From: Actinophytocola gossypii
GTDB lineage: Bacteria; Actinomycetota; Actinomycetes; Mycobacteriales; Pseudonocardiaceae
NCBI RefSeq assembly: GCF_025165815.1
Contig: NZ_JAFFZE010000004.1
Location: 372,001-436,000 of the forward strand
DNA: 64,000 nucleotides
Reading direction: 5' to 3'
The notes under the pieces were generated by a model that made no database searches, had not been told where the DNA came from, and saw only the letters and a list, made by a program, of their open reading frames with translations. Positions 57,130 to 64,000 of the stretch are shown here, piece by piece (position 1 is the stretch's first letter; each line of letters starts with the position of its first letter). Both the position numbers and the translations under genes were made by a program.

Positions 57130-57421
57130 TAGCACGTGCCGTCGCCGCCGAGTTCACGATTTCGGTGCACGGGGTCACTCGGCACGGTTGCCGGCGAGTG
57201 GTGCGGCGGCGCACAACGTGAGGTATCGACGACATCCGACTCTCGCGTGCGCCCTTTCGAGTGGTCGCGAAAACTCGCCTCGCCGTCCAGAACGGCGTGT
57301 GTTTAGACTCCAAGGGTCGGTATCGATACGCCGATCTGAAAAGCATTTCGTACCCCCAAGGGCATCGAAAAAAACTCGCGACATCGGAATTACTCGAACA
57401 ATTCCGGGATAGGGGAAACGT
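57130..57421. other. Intergenic region with two dyads, promoter side of the EF-hand gene
   Basis: Together with the operator this is a 328-bp gap without a gene. It is less GC-rich than its surroundings. I see a 10-bp palindrome GTATCGATAC (57320-57329) and an inverted repeat CGGAATT/AATTCCG (57385-57391 with 57400-57406) 16 bp before the EF-hand start, the latter inside the probable leader. No convincing -35/-10 pair or small gene is apparent. Confidence 0.5.
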
Positions 57422-57955
57422 ATGACCGCGTCCATGTCGAAACCGAATGTGCAGGATCGGCTGCAACGTCGTTTTCAGCGGTGGGACTCCGACGACAGCG
57501 GCAGCCTGGAACGGTCCGACTTCGAACGCGAAGCGGCTTCCATCGCCCAGCGCATGGGGGTGAGCACGCAGCAGGCCGCTCCGCTGAAGAAGGCCCTCAC
57601 CGCCATGTTCGACGACATCGCGAGGGACGGTGGCGCCAACCCGGCCGGCCCGATCTCCCGGGCGGAGTACGACCGGGCCGCGGAGGTGTGGATGGGCCAC
57701 GACGAGAACGTCATCCGCCAGCGCATGCGGCCGATGGTCGAAGCGATCGTCAGCATGGCGGACAAGGACGGCAGCGGCACCATCGACCGCAAGGAGTTCG
57801 TGGCCTGGATCTCCGCGGTCGGCGCGGGCGACGGTCAGGCGGGCGACGCGTTCGACAGCATCGACACGAACGGCAACGGCAGTCTGAGCGCCGACGAGGT
57901 TCTGCAGGCCTGTGTCGACTTCCACCTCGGCAGGAGCACGTTCGAACTGCTCTGA
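57422..57955 (+). CDS. Calerythrin-like EF-hand calcium-binding protein
   Basis: A 177-residue protein with four EF-hand positions, as in calerythrin from Saccharopolyspora. Loop 1 is DSDDSGSLERSD (about 22-33), loop 3 DKDGSGTIDRKE (about 117-128) and loop 4 DTNGNGSLSADE (about 151-162); all have the acidic residue at position 12. The second site (around 67-80, RDGGANPAGPISRAE) is degenerate and probably does not bind. Cytoplasmic, no signal peptide. Likely a calcium buffer or sensor. Confidence 0.92.
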   Translation: MTASMSKPNVQDRLQRRFQRWDSDDSGSLERSDFEREAASIAQRMGVSTQQAAPLKKALTAMFDDIARDGGANPAGPISRAEYDRAAEVWMGHDENVIRQRMRPMVEAIVSMADKDGSGTIDRKEFVAWISAVGAGDGQAGDAFDSIDTNGNGSLSADEVLQACVDFHLGRSTFELL

Positions 57956-57974
57956 TCACACCCAGTTCACCGGA

Positions 57975-58013
57975 ACGATCGGTGCTTCCCAATGACGGGG
58001 AAGCACCGATCGT
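57975..58013 (+). terminator. Strong hairpin after the EF-hand gene
   Basis: A perfect 16-bp stem (57975-57990 with 57998-58013) and 7-base loop, 20 bp after the stop codon. It also lies only 23 bp before the start of the next gene on the same strand, so that gene needs its own promoter or depends on read-through. Confidence 0.85.
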
Positions 58014-58035
58014 CGTGACGTGTTCGGAGCCAGGT

Positions 58036-58491
58036 ATGACCGAGTTCGGCGGGCCGAGAAACGGCCGGATCTGGCTCCGGGCCGGACTGCTGACCTTCGC
58101 GGTGATCCAGGGTGTACCCGCGGTGTGGGCGGCGTGCTGGCCGAATTCGTTCTACACCGGCTTCCCGACCACCGGCCGGGCGTGGCTGACGTTGTTCCCG
58201 CCGTACAACGACCACCTGGTGCGCGATTTCGGCCTGATGGCCCTCCAACTCACCGCGATGTTCGTGTACTCGGCGATAACCCTGGAGTTCCGCCTGGTGC
58301 GGGCGATCCTGCTGGCGGCGCTGCTGTTCTACGTTCCGCACCTCGTCTACCACCAGTCGCACGTCGTGCTGGGCACGGACACGCTCGTCCAGCTGGCCTC
58401 CCAGGTCGTGCCCGTCGTGCTACTGGTCGCGCTGCTGGTCGTCAACCACCGCAGCGCCCGCCGAACACGTCGGCCTTCCCGTCCCCGGTGA
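58036..58491 (+). CDS. Small integral membrane protein of unknown function
   Basis: A 151-residue protein with four hydrophobic segments (about 14-34, 66-86, 90-108, 117-138) and a basic tail. The first loop holds WPNSFYTGFPTTGRAWLTLFPPYNDHLVRDFG, a pattern seen in actinomycete hypothetical membrane proteins; function unknown. ATG at 58036 has GGAGCCAGG upstream. Its last 50 bp overlap the convergent beta-helix gene. Confidence 0.78.
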   Translation: MTEFGGPRNGRIWLRAGLLTFAVIQGVPAVWAACWPNSFYTGFPTTGRAWLTLFPPYNDHLVRDFGLMALQLTAMFVYSAITLEFRLVRAILLAALLFYVPHLVYHQSHVVLGTDTLVQLASQVVPVVLLVALLVVNHRSARRTRRPSRPR

Positions 58492-60214
58492 AGTCGGCGA
58501 TCGCGAGGCTCGTGGCCGGGCAGGTCGCGCGGGCGAGCGGCTGCCAGGACGTCCGGCCACCCGAGGAGAAGTACCACTGCCGGCCGTCGCTGCGGAACAC
58601 GTCCGTGCGGCCGTCCCCGTCGAGGTCGCCGAACCTCAGTGCCGGAACCGCGTACCCGGACGTCGCCAGCGGTGACCAGAGCTCGCTGCCGCCGGAGGAG
58701 AACCGCCACTGGCCGTCGACCTGCGCGAACACGTCGGTGCGGCCGTCGCCGTCGAAGTCACCGAAGCCCAGCTCGTCGACCGGCATGGTGGCGCGCGCGA
58801 GCGGCTGCCACGCCGTCCGCCCGCCCGAGGAGAAGTACCACTGGCTGCCGTTCGTACGGAACACGTCCGTGCGGCCGTCACCGTCGAAGTCACCGAACCG
58901 CAGGTCCGCCAACCCGATGCCGGACGTGTTCAGGGTCTGCCAGCCGCCGCTGGCCGCAGGCGAGAACCGCCACTCCCCGTTCGACGCGGTGAACACATCG
59001 GTACGCCCGTCACCGTCGAAGTCGCCGAACCGGATCGCCTGCCGGGTGATGCCGGACTTCGCCCCGGCGACCCAGCGGCCCTCCCCCGCCGGCGAGTAGT
59101 ACCAGCGGTACCCGGTCGCCCGGAACACGTCGATGCGGCCGTCGCCGTCGAAGTCGCCGAAGCCGACCTCCGACACGTCGAAGGTGTACGGCGCGAGCGG
59201 CTGCCACGACGCGGTGCCGCCGCTGGACAGCCGCCAGGCCACCAGCCGGCGCGAGCCCTGCACGTGGCAGTCGCCGGTGGTGGTGCCGTAGGTGTTGGCA
59301 CCGACGTGGAAGTTGCCGGAGAAGTGCACCTGGCGGACCGCGGACGAGCCACTGGAGTGGGCGAAGCAGTTCCGCTCGATCCAGGCACCGGTGGCCGGCC
59401 TGCCCCGGACCGCGATCGCCGACTGCGCGGCCGACCGGAAGCTGTTGTGCTTGATGTGGATGACGTCCCCGGCGTACGGCGCCCCGTTGTCCAGGGCCTC
59501 GTTCTCGCCGTGCATGTCGAAGCCGTGCGACCGGGCGTTGTCCACCACCAGGTTGTACCGGGCGTCGTAGCGCTGGGTCCGCAGCCCGTTGCCGGCGATG
59601 GCGTGCCGGTTCTGCTCGAACCTGTTGAACTCGATGACCGCGCTGGAACTGTTGTACAGCACGACGCCGTAGCCGAGCCCGGTGCGCCGGTTGTGGTGGA
59701 TGTGGTTGTCCCGGACCAGTGCCTCCATCGTGTTCCCGAGGTAGACCGCGCCGTGCGACCACGCGGAGAGCTCGTTGTTGTCCACGACCAGGTCCGACGC
59801 GTCGAGCGCCTCGATGCCGCGGGAGTTGTCGTACTGGTAGGCGTTGTCCCGGATCTCCGGGTCCGGCCCGCGCAGCCGCAGCCCGGTGATCCGCACGCCA
59901 CTCCCCCTCGGCGAGAACTGCGCCCACACCTCGCGCTCGCCCGCGTCGAGTTCGGTGTTGTAGAGCAGCGCGCCCGGCGAGCCGTTCCGGCCCCGGTCAC
60001 TGGCCAGGGTGACGCCGGCCGGGATCACGATCCGCTTGTACCCGGTCAGATCGATCGACGCGGAGCCGTCGACGAACACGGTGTCCCCCGCCGTCGCGCC
60101 GGCCAACGCGGCCAGCAGCTCGTCCCTCGTGTCCACCGTGACGTCCGCCGCCGCCGCGGGAACCGGGGACATCGCCAGCAGAACCGCGCCGAGAACCACA
60201 CCTAACCGTCGCAT
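58442..60214 (-). CDS. Secreted right-handed beta-helix protein with six FG-GAP/VCBS-type repeats
   Basis: A 590-residue exported protein (signal peptide cleaved near AAA-AD, residue 23). Residues about 25-310 form a parallel beta-helix of the pectate-lyase type, with pectate-lyase-like GVTLASDRG, RGIEALDASDLVVDNNELSAWSHGAVYLG and NHIHHNRRTGLGYGVVLYNSSS. From about 335 there are six repeats of about 46 residues, each with a F.DFDGDGR.DVF calcium-binding core (the last degenerate, DFTGDGKADVF). ATG at 60214 has AGGAGG. Possibly a polysaccharide lyase attached by its calcium propeller. Confidence 0.88.
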   Translation of the reverse strand: MRRLGVVLGAVLLAMSPVPAAAADVTVDTRDELLAALAGATAGDTVFVDGSASIDLTGYKRIVIPAGVTLASDRGRNGSPGALLYNTELDAGEREVWAQFSPRGSGVRITGLRLRGPDPEIRDNAYQYDNSRGIEALDASDLVVDNNELSAWSHGAVYLGNTMEALVRDNHIHHNRRTGLGYGVVLYNSSSAVIEFNRFEQNRHAIAGNGLRTQRYDARYNLVVDNARSHGFDMHGENEALDNGAPYAGDVIHIKHNSFRSAAQSAIAVRGRPATGAWIERNCFAHSSGSSAVRQVHFSGNFHVGANTYGTTTGDCHVQGSRRLVAWRLSSGGTASWQPLAPYTFDVSEVGFGDFDGDGRIDVFRATGYRWYYSPAGEGRWVAGAKSGITRQAIRFGDFDGDGRTDVFTASNGEWRFSPAASGGWQTLNTSGIGLADLRFGDFDGDGRTDVFRTNGSQWYFSSGGRTAWQPLARATMPVDELGFGDFDGDGRTDVFAQVDGQWRFSSGGSELWSPLATSGYAVPALRFGDLDGDGRTDVFRSDGRQWYFSSGGRTSWQPLARATCPATSLAIADFTGDGKADVFGGRCGG

Positions 60215-60277
60215 GATCGCCTCCTGGCACCAGGTGTACCGGAGAACGGGCGGTGGGCACAGCCGCCGGTTGTCCTC

Positions 60278-60592
60278 TCACGGTTCACCCGGGTGGTCGC
60301 CGTCGCGCTGGGCGCGGCGGTGGGCTGCGCGGGCGATCGCGTGGCCGGACACCGGCGAGGTGAGCGCGACGAACACGATCGCGAGCGCGGCGAAGGACAT
60401 GATCGCGGCGTCCTCGGTCGCGATCGAGGACGCCAGGATCGCGATCACCCCTGGTCCGGTGGCCAGGCCCTGGGCGTGCAGCTGCCCGTAGGTGCCGCGC
60501 ATCCGCAGGACGCCGACCAGGCTGACCGTGAGCAGCACCAGGCCGAGCAGGAGCAGCGCGCCACCCACCACGTCGAGCACGACCGAGATCAT
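60278..60592 (-). CDS. mrpG: Mrp-type Na+/H+ antiporter subunit G
   Basis: A 104-residue membrane subunit (PhaG/MnhG family) with three hydrophobic segments; LLGLVLLTVSLVGVLRMRGTYGQLHAQGLATGPGV is the conserved stretch. Last gene of the Mrp operon; ATG overlaps the mrpF stop. Confidence 0.9.
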   Translation of the reverse strand: MISVVLDVVGGALLLLGLVLLTVSLVGVLRMRGTYGQLHAQGLATGPGVIAILASSIATEDAAIMSFAALAIVFVALTSPVSGHAIARAAHRRAQRDGDHPGEP

Positions 60593-60858
60593 CCGAACGG
60601 GCCTCCCTGGTCGAGGTACCTGGCCGCCGCCACGGTGGCGACGAAGGACAGCAGGGCGAGCGCCACGGCGGCGTCGAAGTAGTAGGCCTGTCCCCGCAGG
60701 TAGGACAGCAGGGCCAGCAGCGCGATGACGATCACCGCGAGGAGGTCGAGCGCGACGACCCGCTGGAGCACGTCGCGGGCCCTGATCAGCACCAGGCCAC
60801 CGGCGACCAGCAGCAGCGTCACCCAGACCATGCCGATGACGACGACGAAGGCCGGCAT
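60589..60858 (-). CDS. mrpF: Mrp-type Na+/H+ antiporter subunit F
   Basis: An 89-residue subunit with three membrane segments. The family core LVLIRARDVLQRVVALDLLAVIVIALLAL is present around residues 22-50. ATG overlaps the mrpE stop (ATGA). Part of the multi-subunit sodium/proton exchanger. Confidence 0.92.
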   Translation of the reverse strand: MPAFVVVIGMVWVTLLLVAGGLVLIRARDVLQRVVALDLLAVIVIALLALLSYLRGQAYYFDAAVALALLSFVATVAAARYLDQGGPFG

Positions 60859-61346
60859 CAGGGGAAGACCCGGCGCTGGCGCCGCTCGTAGAGGTCGTGC
60901 TGGGCGGCGACCACGGCCTCGGGGTCACGCGCGTCCAGCACGTGCAGCAGCATCCGGCCCGCCTGCTCGTCGATCTCGACGACGACGGTGTCCGGTACGA
61001 AGCCGACGCGGACTCCCCAGGCCGCCGCACCGGCCCGCGCGCAGGGCCGGATCGGCACCTCGACGAGCCCGCCGTGCACCGGACCCCGCCCGCAGAGGCA
61101 GACCGCCGTGTCCCAGGTGCCGCGCACCAGGTCCACCAGGGTCCCGCCGACCAGCGCCGGGACACCCGCGAGCCGGCGCAGCAGCGGACCGGACGCGGCG
61201 GCCTCGGCCGGCCGGAGCCGCCTGGCCACGACGACGAGCACCGTCGCCAGCACGAGCCCGGTGAGCACGTCCCCCGGGCGCAGGCTCGTCAGCACCAGCA
61301 GGTAGATCGCGGTGAGCACGACGACGCGGAGCACCAGCGCGAGCAT
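60858..61346 (-). CDS. mrpE: Mrp-type Na+/H+ antiporter subunit E
   Basis: A 162-residue subunit with two N-terminal membrane helices and a cytoplasmic domain containing PDTVVVEIDEQAGRMLLHVLD, typical of MnhE/MrpE. ATG at 61346 is preferred over ATG at 61358 because GGAGG sits 5 bases before it. Needed for assembly of the complex. Confidence 0.9.
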   Translation of the reverse strand: MLALVLRVVVLTAIYLLVLTSLRPGDVLTGLVLATVLVVVARRLRPAEAAASGPLLRRLAGVPALVGGTLVDLVRGTWDTAVCLCGRGPVHGGLVEVPIRPCARAGAAAWGVRVGFVPDTVVVEIDEQAGRMLLHVLDARDPEAVVAAQHDLYERRQRRVFP

Positions 61347-61371
61347 TCCAACCTCCATTCACCGCCACGGG

Positions 61372-62754
61372 TCATCCGGGACCCACCGCCAGCAGCATGT
61401 CCACGGCGTGGCCGCTGAGCGCGATCAGCGGCTCCGGCCACAGTCCCGCGGCGAGCACCAGCAACGCCAGCGCGGCCGTGACCAACCGCTGCGGCAGCGG
61501 GCTGACCACGCCGCCGGACGCCGGGTCCGCGCGCCAGAAGCGGCGCTGGTAGACCTGGAACAGGTAGACGAGCGAGAGCGCGCTGCCCACCACGAGCAGC
61601 ACGACGAGCGCGGCGCTGCCGGCCGCGACCCCGGTGCGGAACAGCTCGAGCTTCCCGACGAACCCCATCGCCGGCGGTACCCCGGCCACACTGAGCGCCC
61701 CGACCGCGAACGCGCCGGCGACCAGCGTGCCCCGCAGCCCCGACGCCAGGAACAGCAGTGCCTTGTTCAGCGCGTTGACCACGCTGTAGAGCACCGCCGT
61801 GGTCAGCGCGACCGGGCCGCCGACGCCCACCGCGACCAGCACGTACCCGACCTGCCCGATCGCGGAGTAGGCCAGCATCTCCGCGGTGTCGCCCCGGGCC
61901 ACCGCCAGCACCCCGCCGTAGACGATCGACGCGGCGCCCAGCACGACGAGCGCGATGCCGGCGTGCCGCAGCTGCTCGGGAAACAGGCCGGCACCGAAGC
62001 GGAGCAGTCCGTAGGCGCCGATGTTCGCCACCGCCCCGCTGAGGATCGCGGCGACCGCGGGCCGGGCCCCCGCGTAGACCGTCGGCAGCCAGAAGTGGAA
62101 CGGGAACAGCCCGAGCTTGACGCAGAACGCGATGAAGAACCCGGTCGCGATGAGGAGCGCCGCGTTCGGGTTGACGTCGAGCATGCGCCCGGCCACCTGG
62201 TCCATCGAGAGGGTCCCGGTCACCCGGTACACCCCGGCCACCGACAGCAGGAAGATGAACGAGCCCAGCAGGTTGACCGCGGCGAACACCAGTGCCGCCC
62301 GCAGCTGGCGCCGCTTGCCGCCGTAGGCGCTGAGCGCGTACGAGGCGGTCATGGCCAGTTCGAAGAAGACGTAGAAGGAGAACACGTCGCCGGTGACGAA
62401 CAGGCCGGTCAACCCGGCGGCGAGCAGGACGACCAGCCCGGGGAAGGTCCTGGACCGCGCCCCGCCGCTCGCCTCGTGGACGGCCGCGGCGAGCAGCACC
62501 AGCACCGAGAGCAGGGCGAAGGCGACGGCCAGGGCGTCGGCGCGCAGCGTGATGCCGACACCCTCCGGCCAGTCGCCGGTGCGGACCCGCCTGGCACCGC
62601 CGGTGAACACCTGGGCGGCGAGCACGGCCAGCAGCACGAGGGTCGCCGCGAGCGATCCGACGCCGAGCCACGCGATCACCCGCCGCCTGCCGTCCAGGGC
62701 GACGAGCAGTACCCCGGTCACCCAGGGCACGAGCAGCGCGGTCGACAGCAGCAT
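61372..62754 (-). CDS. mrpD: Mrp-type Na+/H+ antiporter subunit D (NuoN/NuoM-like)
   Basis: A 460-residue proton-translocating subunit related to complex I NuoM/N, about 14 helices. Key charged residues appear: Glu in FYVFFELAMTASYALSA (about 137), Lys in FCVKLGLFPFHFWLP (about 213) and Lys in VNALNKALLFLASG. ATG at 62754 overlaps the mrpC stop. Confidence 0.95.
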   Translation of the reverse strand: MLLSTALLVPWVTGVLLVALDGRRRVIAWLGVGSLAATLVLLAVLAAQVFTGGARRVRTGDWPEGVGITLRADALAVAFALLSVLVLLAAAVHEASGGARSRTFPGLVVLLAAGLTGLFVTGDVFSFYVFFELAMTASYALSAYGGKRRQLRAALVFAAVNLLGSFIFLLSVAGVYRVTGTLSMDQVAGRMLDVNPNAALLIATGFFIAFCVKLGLFPFHFWLPTVYAGARPAVAAILSGAVANIGAYGLLRFGAGLFPEQLRHAGIALVVLGAASIVYGGVLAVARGDTAEMLAYSAIGQVGYVLVAVGVGGPVALTTAVLYSVVNALNKALLFLASGLRGTLVAGAFAVGALSVAGVPPAMGFVGKLELFRTGVAAGSAALVVLLVVGSALSLVYLFQVYQRRFWRADPASGGVVSPLPQRLVTAALALLVLAAGLWPEPLIALSGHAVDMLLAVGPG

Positions 62755-63167
62755 CAGGGGGCCCGCTCGCCGTCCGGGTCGCTCTCGATCTCCTCGCGGT
62801 CGGCCTGCCGCCGCCGTTCCAGCCCGGCCTCGTGCTCGGCCTCGGTCGCGGCCAGCTCGTCCTGCTCGGCGGTCCGGAAGACCACGATGGCCCGGTGCAC
62901 CAGGGCGAGCAGCAGCGCCACCGTGGCCAGCCCGATGACCAGCGCGGTCAGCGCCAGCGCCTGCGGCAGCGGGTCGCTCACCCGCTCGCCCGGCGCCACG
63001 TCGATCGCCGCCCGCCCCCGGCTCAGGCTCGCGGCGATGATCGTGACGACACCGCTCTGCGAGATCAAGATGATGCCCGCGACCATCCTGATCAGGTCCT
63101 GCTTGAGCAGCAGGTAGGCCCCGGAGCCGAACAGGACCGCCGCGGCGACGGCGAAGGCGAGGATCAC
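62754..63167 (-). CDS. mrpC: Mrp-type Na+/H+ antiporter subunit C (NuoK-like)
   Basis: A 137-residue subunit with three helices and the NuoK-type AAAVLFGSGAYLLLKQDLIRMVAGIILIS...PLPQALALTALVIGLATVALLLAL pattern. A charged tail of about 40 residues (from about 98) is longer than usual for MrpC. Start GTG overlaps the mrpB stop. Confidence 0.93.
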   Translation of the reverse strand: MILAFAVAAAVLFGSGAYLLLKQDLIRMVAGIILISQSGVVTIIAASLSRGRAAIDVAPGERVSDPLPQALALTALVIGLATVALLLALVHRAIVVFRTAEQDELAATEAEHEAGLERRRQADREEIESDPDGERAP

Positions 63168-63640
63168 CGGGCCGCCTCCTCACGCGACCGCGCGAGGTGG
63201 TGCAACAGCACCGTCAGCACGCCGATGACGAGCAGGAACACCCCGAGGTCGAACAGCAGCGGGGTGAACAGCTCCAGGGTGCCGATCGTGGTGACGTGCT
63301 CGCCGGGGCCGGGGCGGTGGGTCACCGGCGGGTCGCCGAGCAGGAGCGGGAAGAACCCGCTGGCGAGCGCGAGGAGCAGCCCGCCGACCGCGGCCTTCGG
63401 GGCGTGCCGCAGTGCCGGCAGCGCCGCCTCGGCCCCCGCCGCCCCGAGCGCCACGTAGGCCAGCGCGACCGCCAGCGCGACGATCACCCCGGCGGCGAAC
63501 CCGTCGCCCACCTCGGCGTAGCCCTTGGCGATCAGGCCGGCCGCGAACATCAGGCTCGGGCCGGGCAGCAGGCGGGCGATGACCCGGACCACCGAGCCCG
63601 GATCCCCGCTCCGGTCGGCACGGCGGTCGTCGGGCCTCAC
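63164..63640 (-). CDS. mrpB: Mrp-type Na+/H+ antiporter subunit B
   Basis: A 158-residue membrane subunit (MnhB domain) with four helices; MFAAGLIAKGYAEVGDGFAAGVIVALAVALAYVALG resembles the GHN.PGGGFAAGL region. The GTG at 63640 overlaps the stop of the upstream gene; a longer frame on the same strand is antisense-like shadow of mrpA. Confidence 0.88.
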   Translation of the reverse strand: MRPDDRRADRSGDPGSVVRVIARLLPGPSLMFAAGLIAKGYAEVGDGFAAGVIVALAVALAYVALGAAGAEAALPALRHAPKAAVGGLLLALASGFFPLLLGDPPVTHRPGPGEHVTTIGTLELFTPLLFDLGVFLLVIGVLTVLLHHLARSREEAAR

Positions 63641-64000
63641 CACAACCGCCCCCGCCGGACCAGGGTCGCCACCCCGACGACCGCGACCAGCAGCACGGTG
63701 ATCTCGACCAGGGTGTCCAGCCCGCGGAAGTCGGCGACGATCACCGTGACGACGTCGCCGCCGTGCGCGGACGGGGTGAGCCGGAGGTGCTCGTCGGACA
63801 CGCTGTCCGCCGCGGGCTGGGACAGGAACCCCCACAGGGCGACGAAGGCGGCGAGCCCGGCGAGGAGAGCGGCGAACACGTCCCGCCTGCGCCGGACCGG
63901 GTCGCCGGGAACGAACCGGTCCGGGTCCTCCCTCGGCAGCCGGGACAACGCCGCGACGAACACCAGGGTCAGCATGGTCTCGACCACGACCGCCACCAAC
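63637..64000 (-). CDS. mrpA: Mrp-type Na+/H+ antiporter subunit A, C-terminal end
   Basis: The last about 120 residues of MrpA; the gene starts beyond the right edge. Visible are three hydrophobic segments and the end VTVIVADFRGLDTLVEITVLLVAVVGVATLVRRGRLW, which is the MbhE-like C-terminus of MrpA proteins. The stop codon overlaps the mrpB GTG, placing mrpA first among the visible operon genes. Confidence 0.82.
   Translation of the reverse strand, partial: LVAVVVETMLTLVFVAALSRLPREDPDRFVPGDPVRRRRDVFAALLAGLAAFVALWGFLSQPAADSVSDEHLRLTPSAHGGDVVTVIVADFRGLDTLVEITVLLVAVVGVATLVRRGRLW

Noticed and set aside
58480-59260. Regular repeats of about 140 bp that might suggest a CRISPR or tandem repeat
   Set aside because: They are in-frame FG-GAP protein repeats with coding variation, not a spaced identical repeat.

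Overview
The window is chromosomal DNA of a very GC-rich actinomycete. GTG starts are frequent, start and stop codons overlap as ATGA or GTGA in nearly every operon, and the regulators are typical of the group (an MmyB-type XRE regulator, an AfsR-like remnant, LacI, PadR, FCD-GntR and TetR proteins). The soil-saprophyte gene content (lytic polysaccharide monooxygenase, large secreted multidomain proteins, many exporters and importers) would suit Pseudonocardiales such as Saccharothrix, Lentzea or Actinosynnema; that placement is inference. I see no rRNA, tRNA, CRISPR array, intact insertion sequence, prophage or origin.

Layout. 1-4386 (-): oligopeptide/nickel-type ABC importer. 4567-5909 (+): membrane-anchored DsbA-like protein and its VKOR-type reoxidant. 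5888-8801 (-): siderophore-type iron ABC importer. 8917-10275: ECF sigma factor divergent from a membrane zinc-finger anti-sigma candidate. 10282-12138: MmyB-type regulator divergent from an SDR oxidoreductase. 12148-15642: secreted beta-propeller protein, phytanoyl-CoA-dioxygenase-like enzyme and a divergent LacI regulator with a strong palindrome between them. 15718-19497: lipoprotein, then furA-katG. 19633-20326: AA10 lytic polysaccharide monooxygenase behind a perfect CebR-type box. 20376-23396 (-): 1006-residue secreted PA14/propeller/CBM/DUF1080-type protein. 23609-29997: O-methyltransferase, a LysR regulator, and a divergent operon of CitM-type transporter, split AtuA-like proteins and a CocE-type hydrolase. 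30039-33746 (-): secreted S8 protease. 33857-36880 (+): PadR plus ABC exporter.

36882-44930 looks like a small specialised-metabolism locus: CoA-ligase-like adenylating enzyme, TauD-type dioxygenase, homocitrate/isopropylmalate synthase-like enzyme, aconitase-type large and small subunits, PLP decarboxylase and a double GNAT protein. 45000-47226 holds a desaturase and a winged-helix protein. 47274-48134 is a scar with two broken genes. 48185-54285 is a carboxylate uptake and breakdown operon (GntR regulator, HpcH/HpaI aldolase, nitrilase-family amidase, TRAP transporter DctPQM, RraA-like protein). 54290-57093 has two TetR units, one with a beta-lactamase-like hydrolase and one with an internally deleted alpha/beta hydrolase. 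57422-60214 has an EF-hand protein, a membrane protein and a beta-helix/FG-GAP secreted protein. 60278-64000 (-) is an Mrp Na+/H+ antiporter operon running off the right edge.

The most unusual observation is a 100-nt element present twice (40645-40744 and 51640-51739, 85 of 100 bases identical without gaps). Each copy sits inside an operon, begins 11 codons after a start codon that overlaps the upstream stop codon, and is read in the same frame. One copy forms the N-terminus of the aconitase-type large subunit; the other forms a 46-codon ORF coupled to dctP and dctQ. The element has low third-position GC and can fold into hairpins, one with a compensatory base change.
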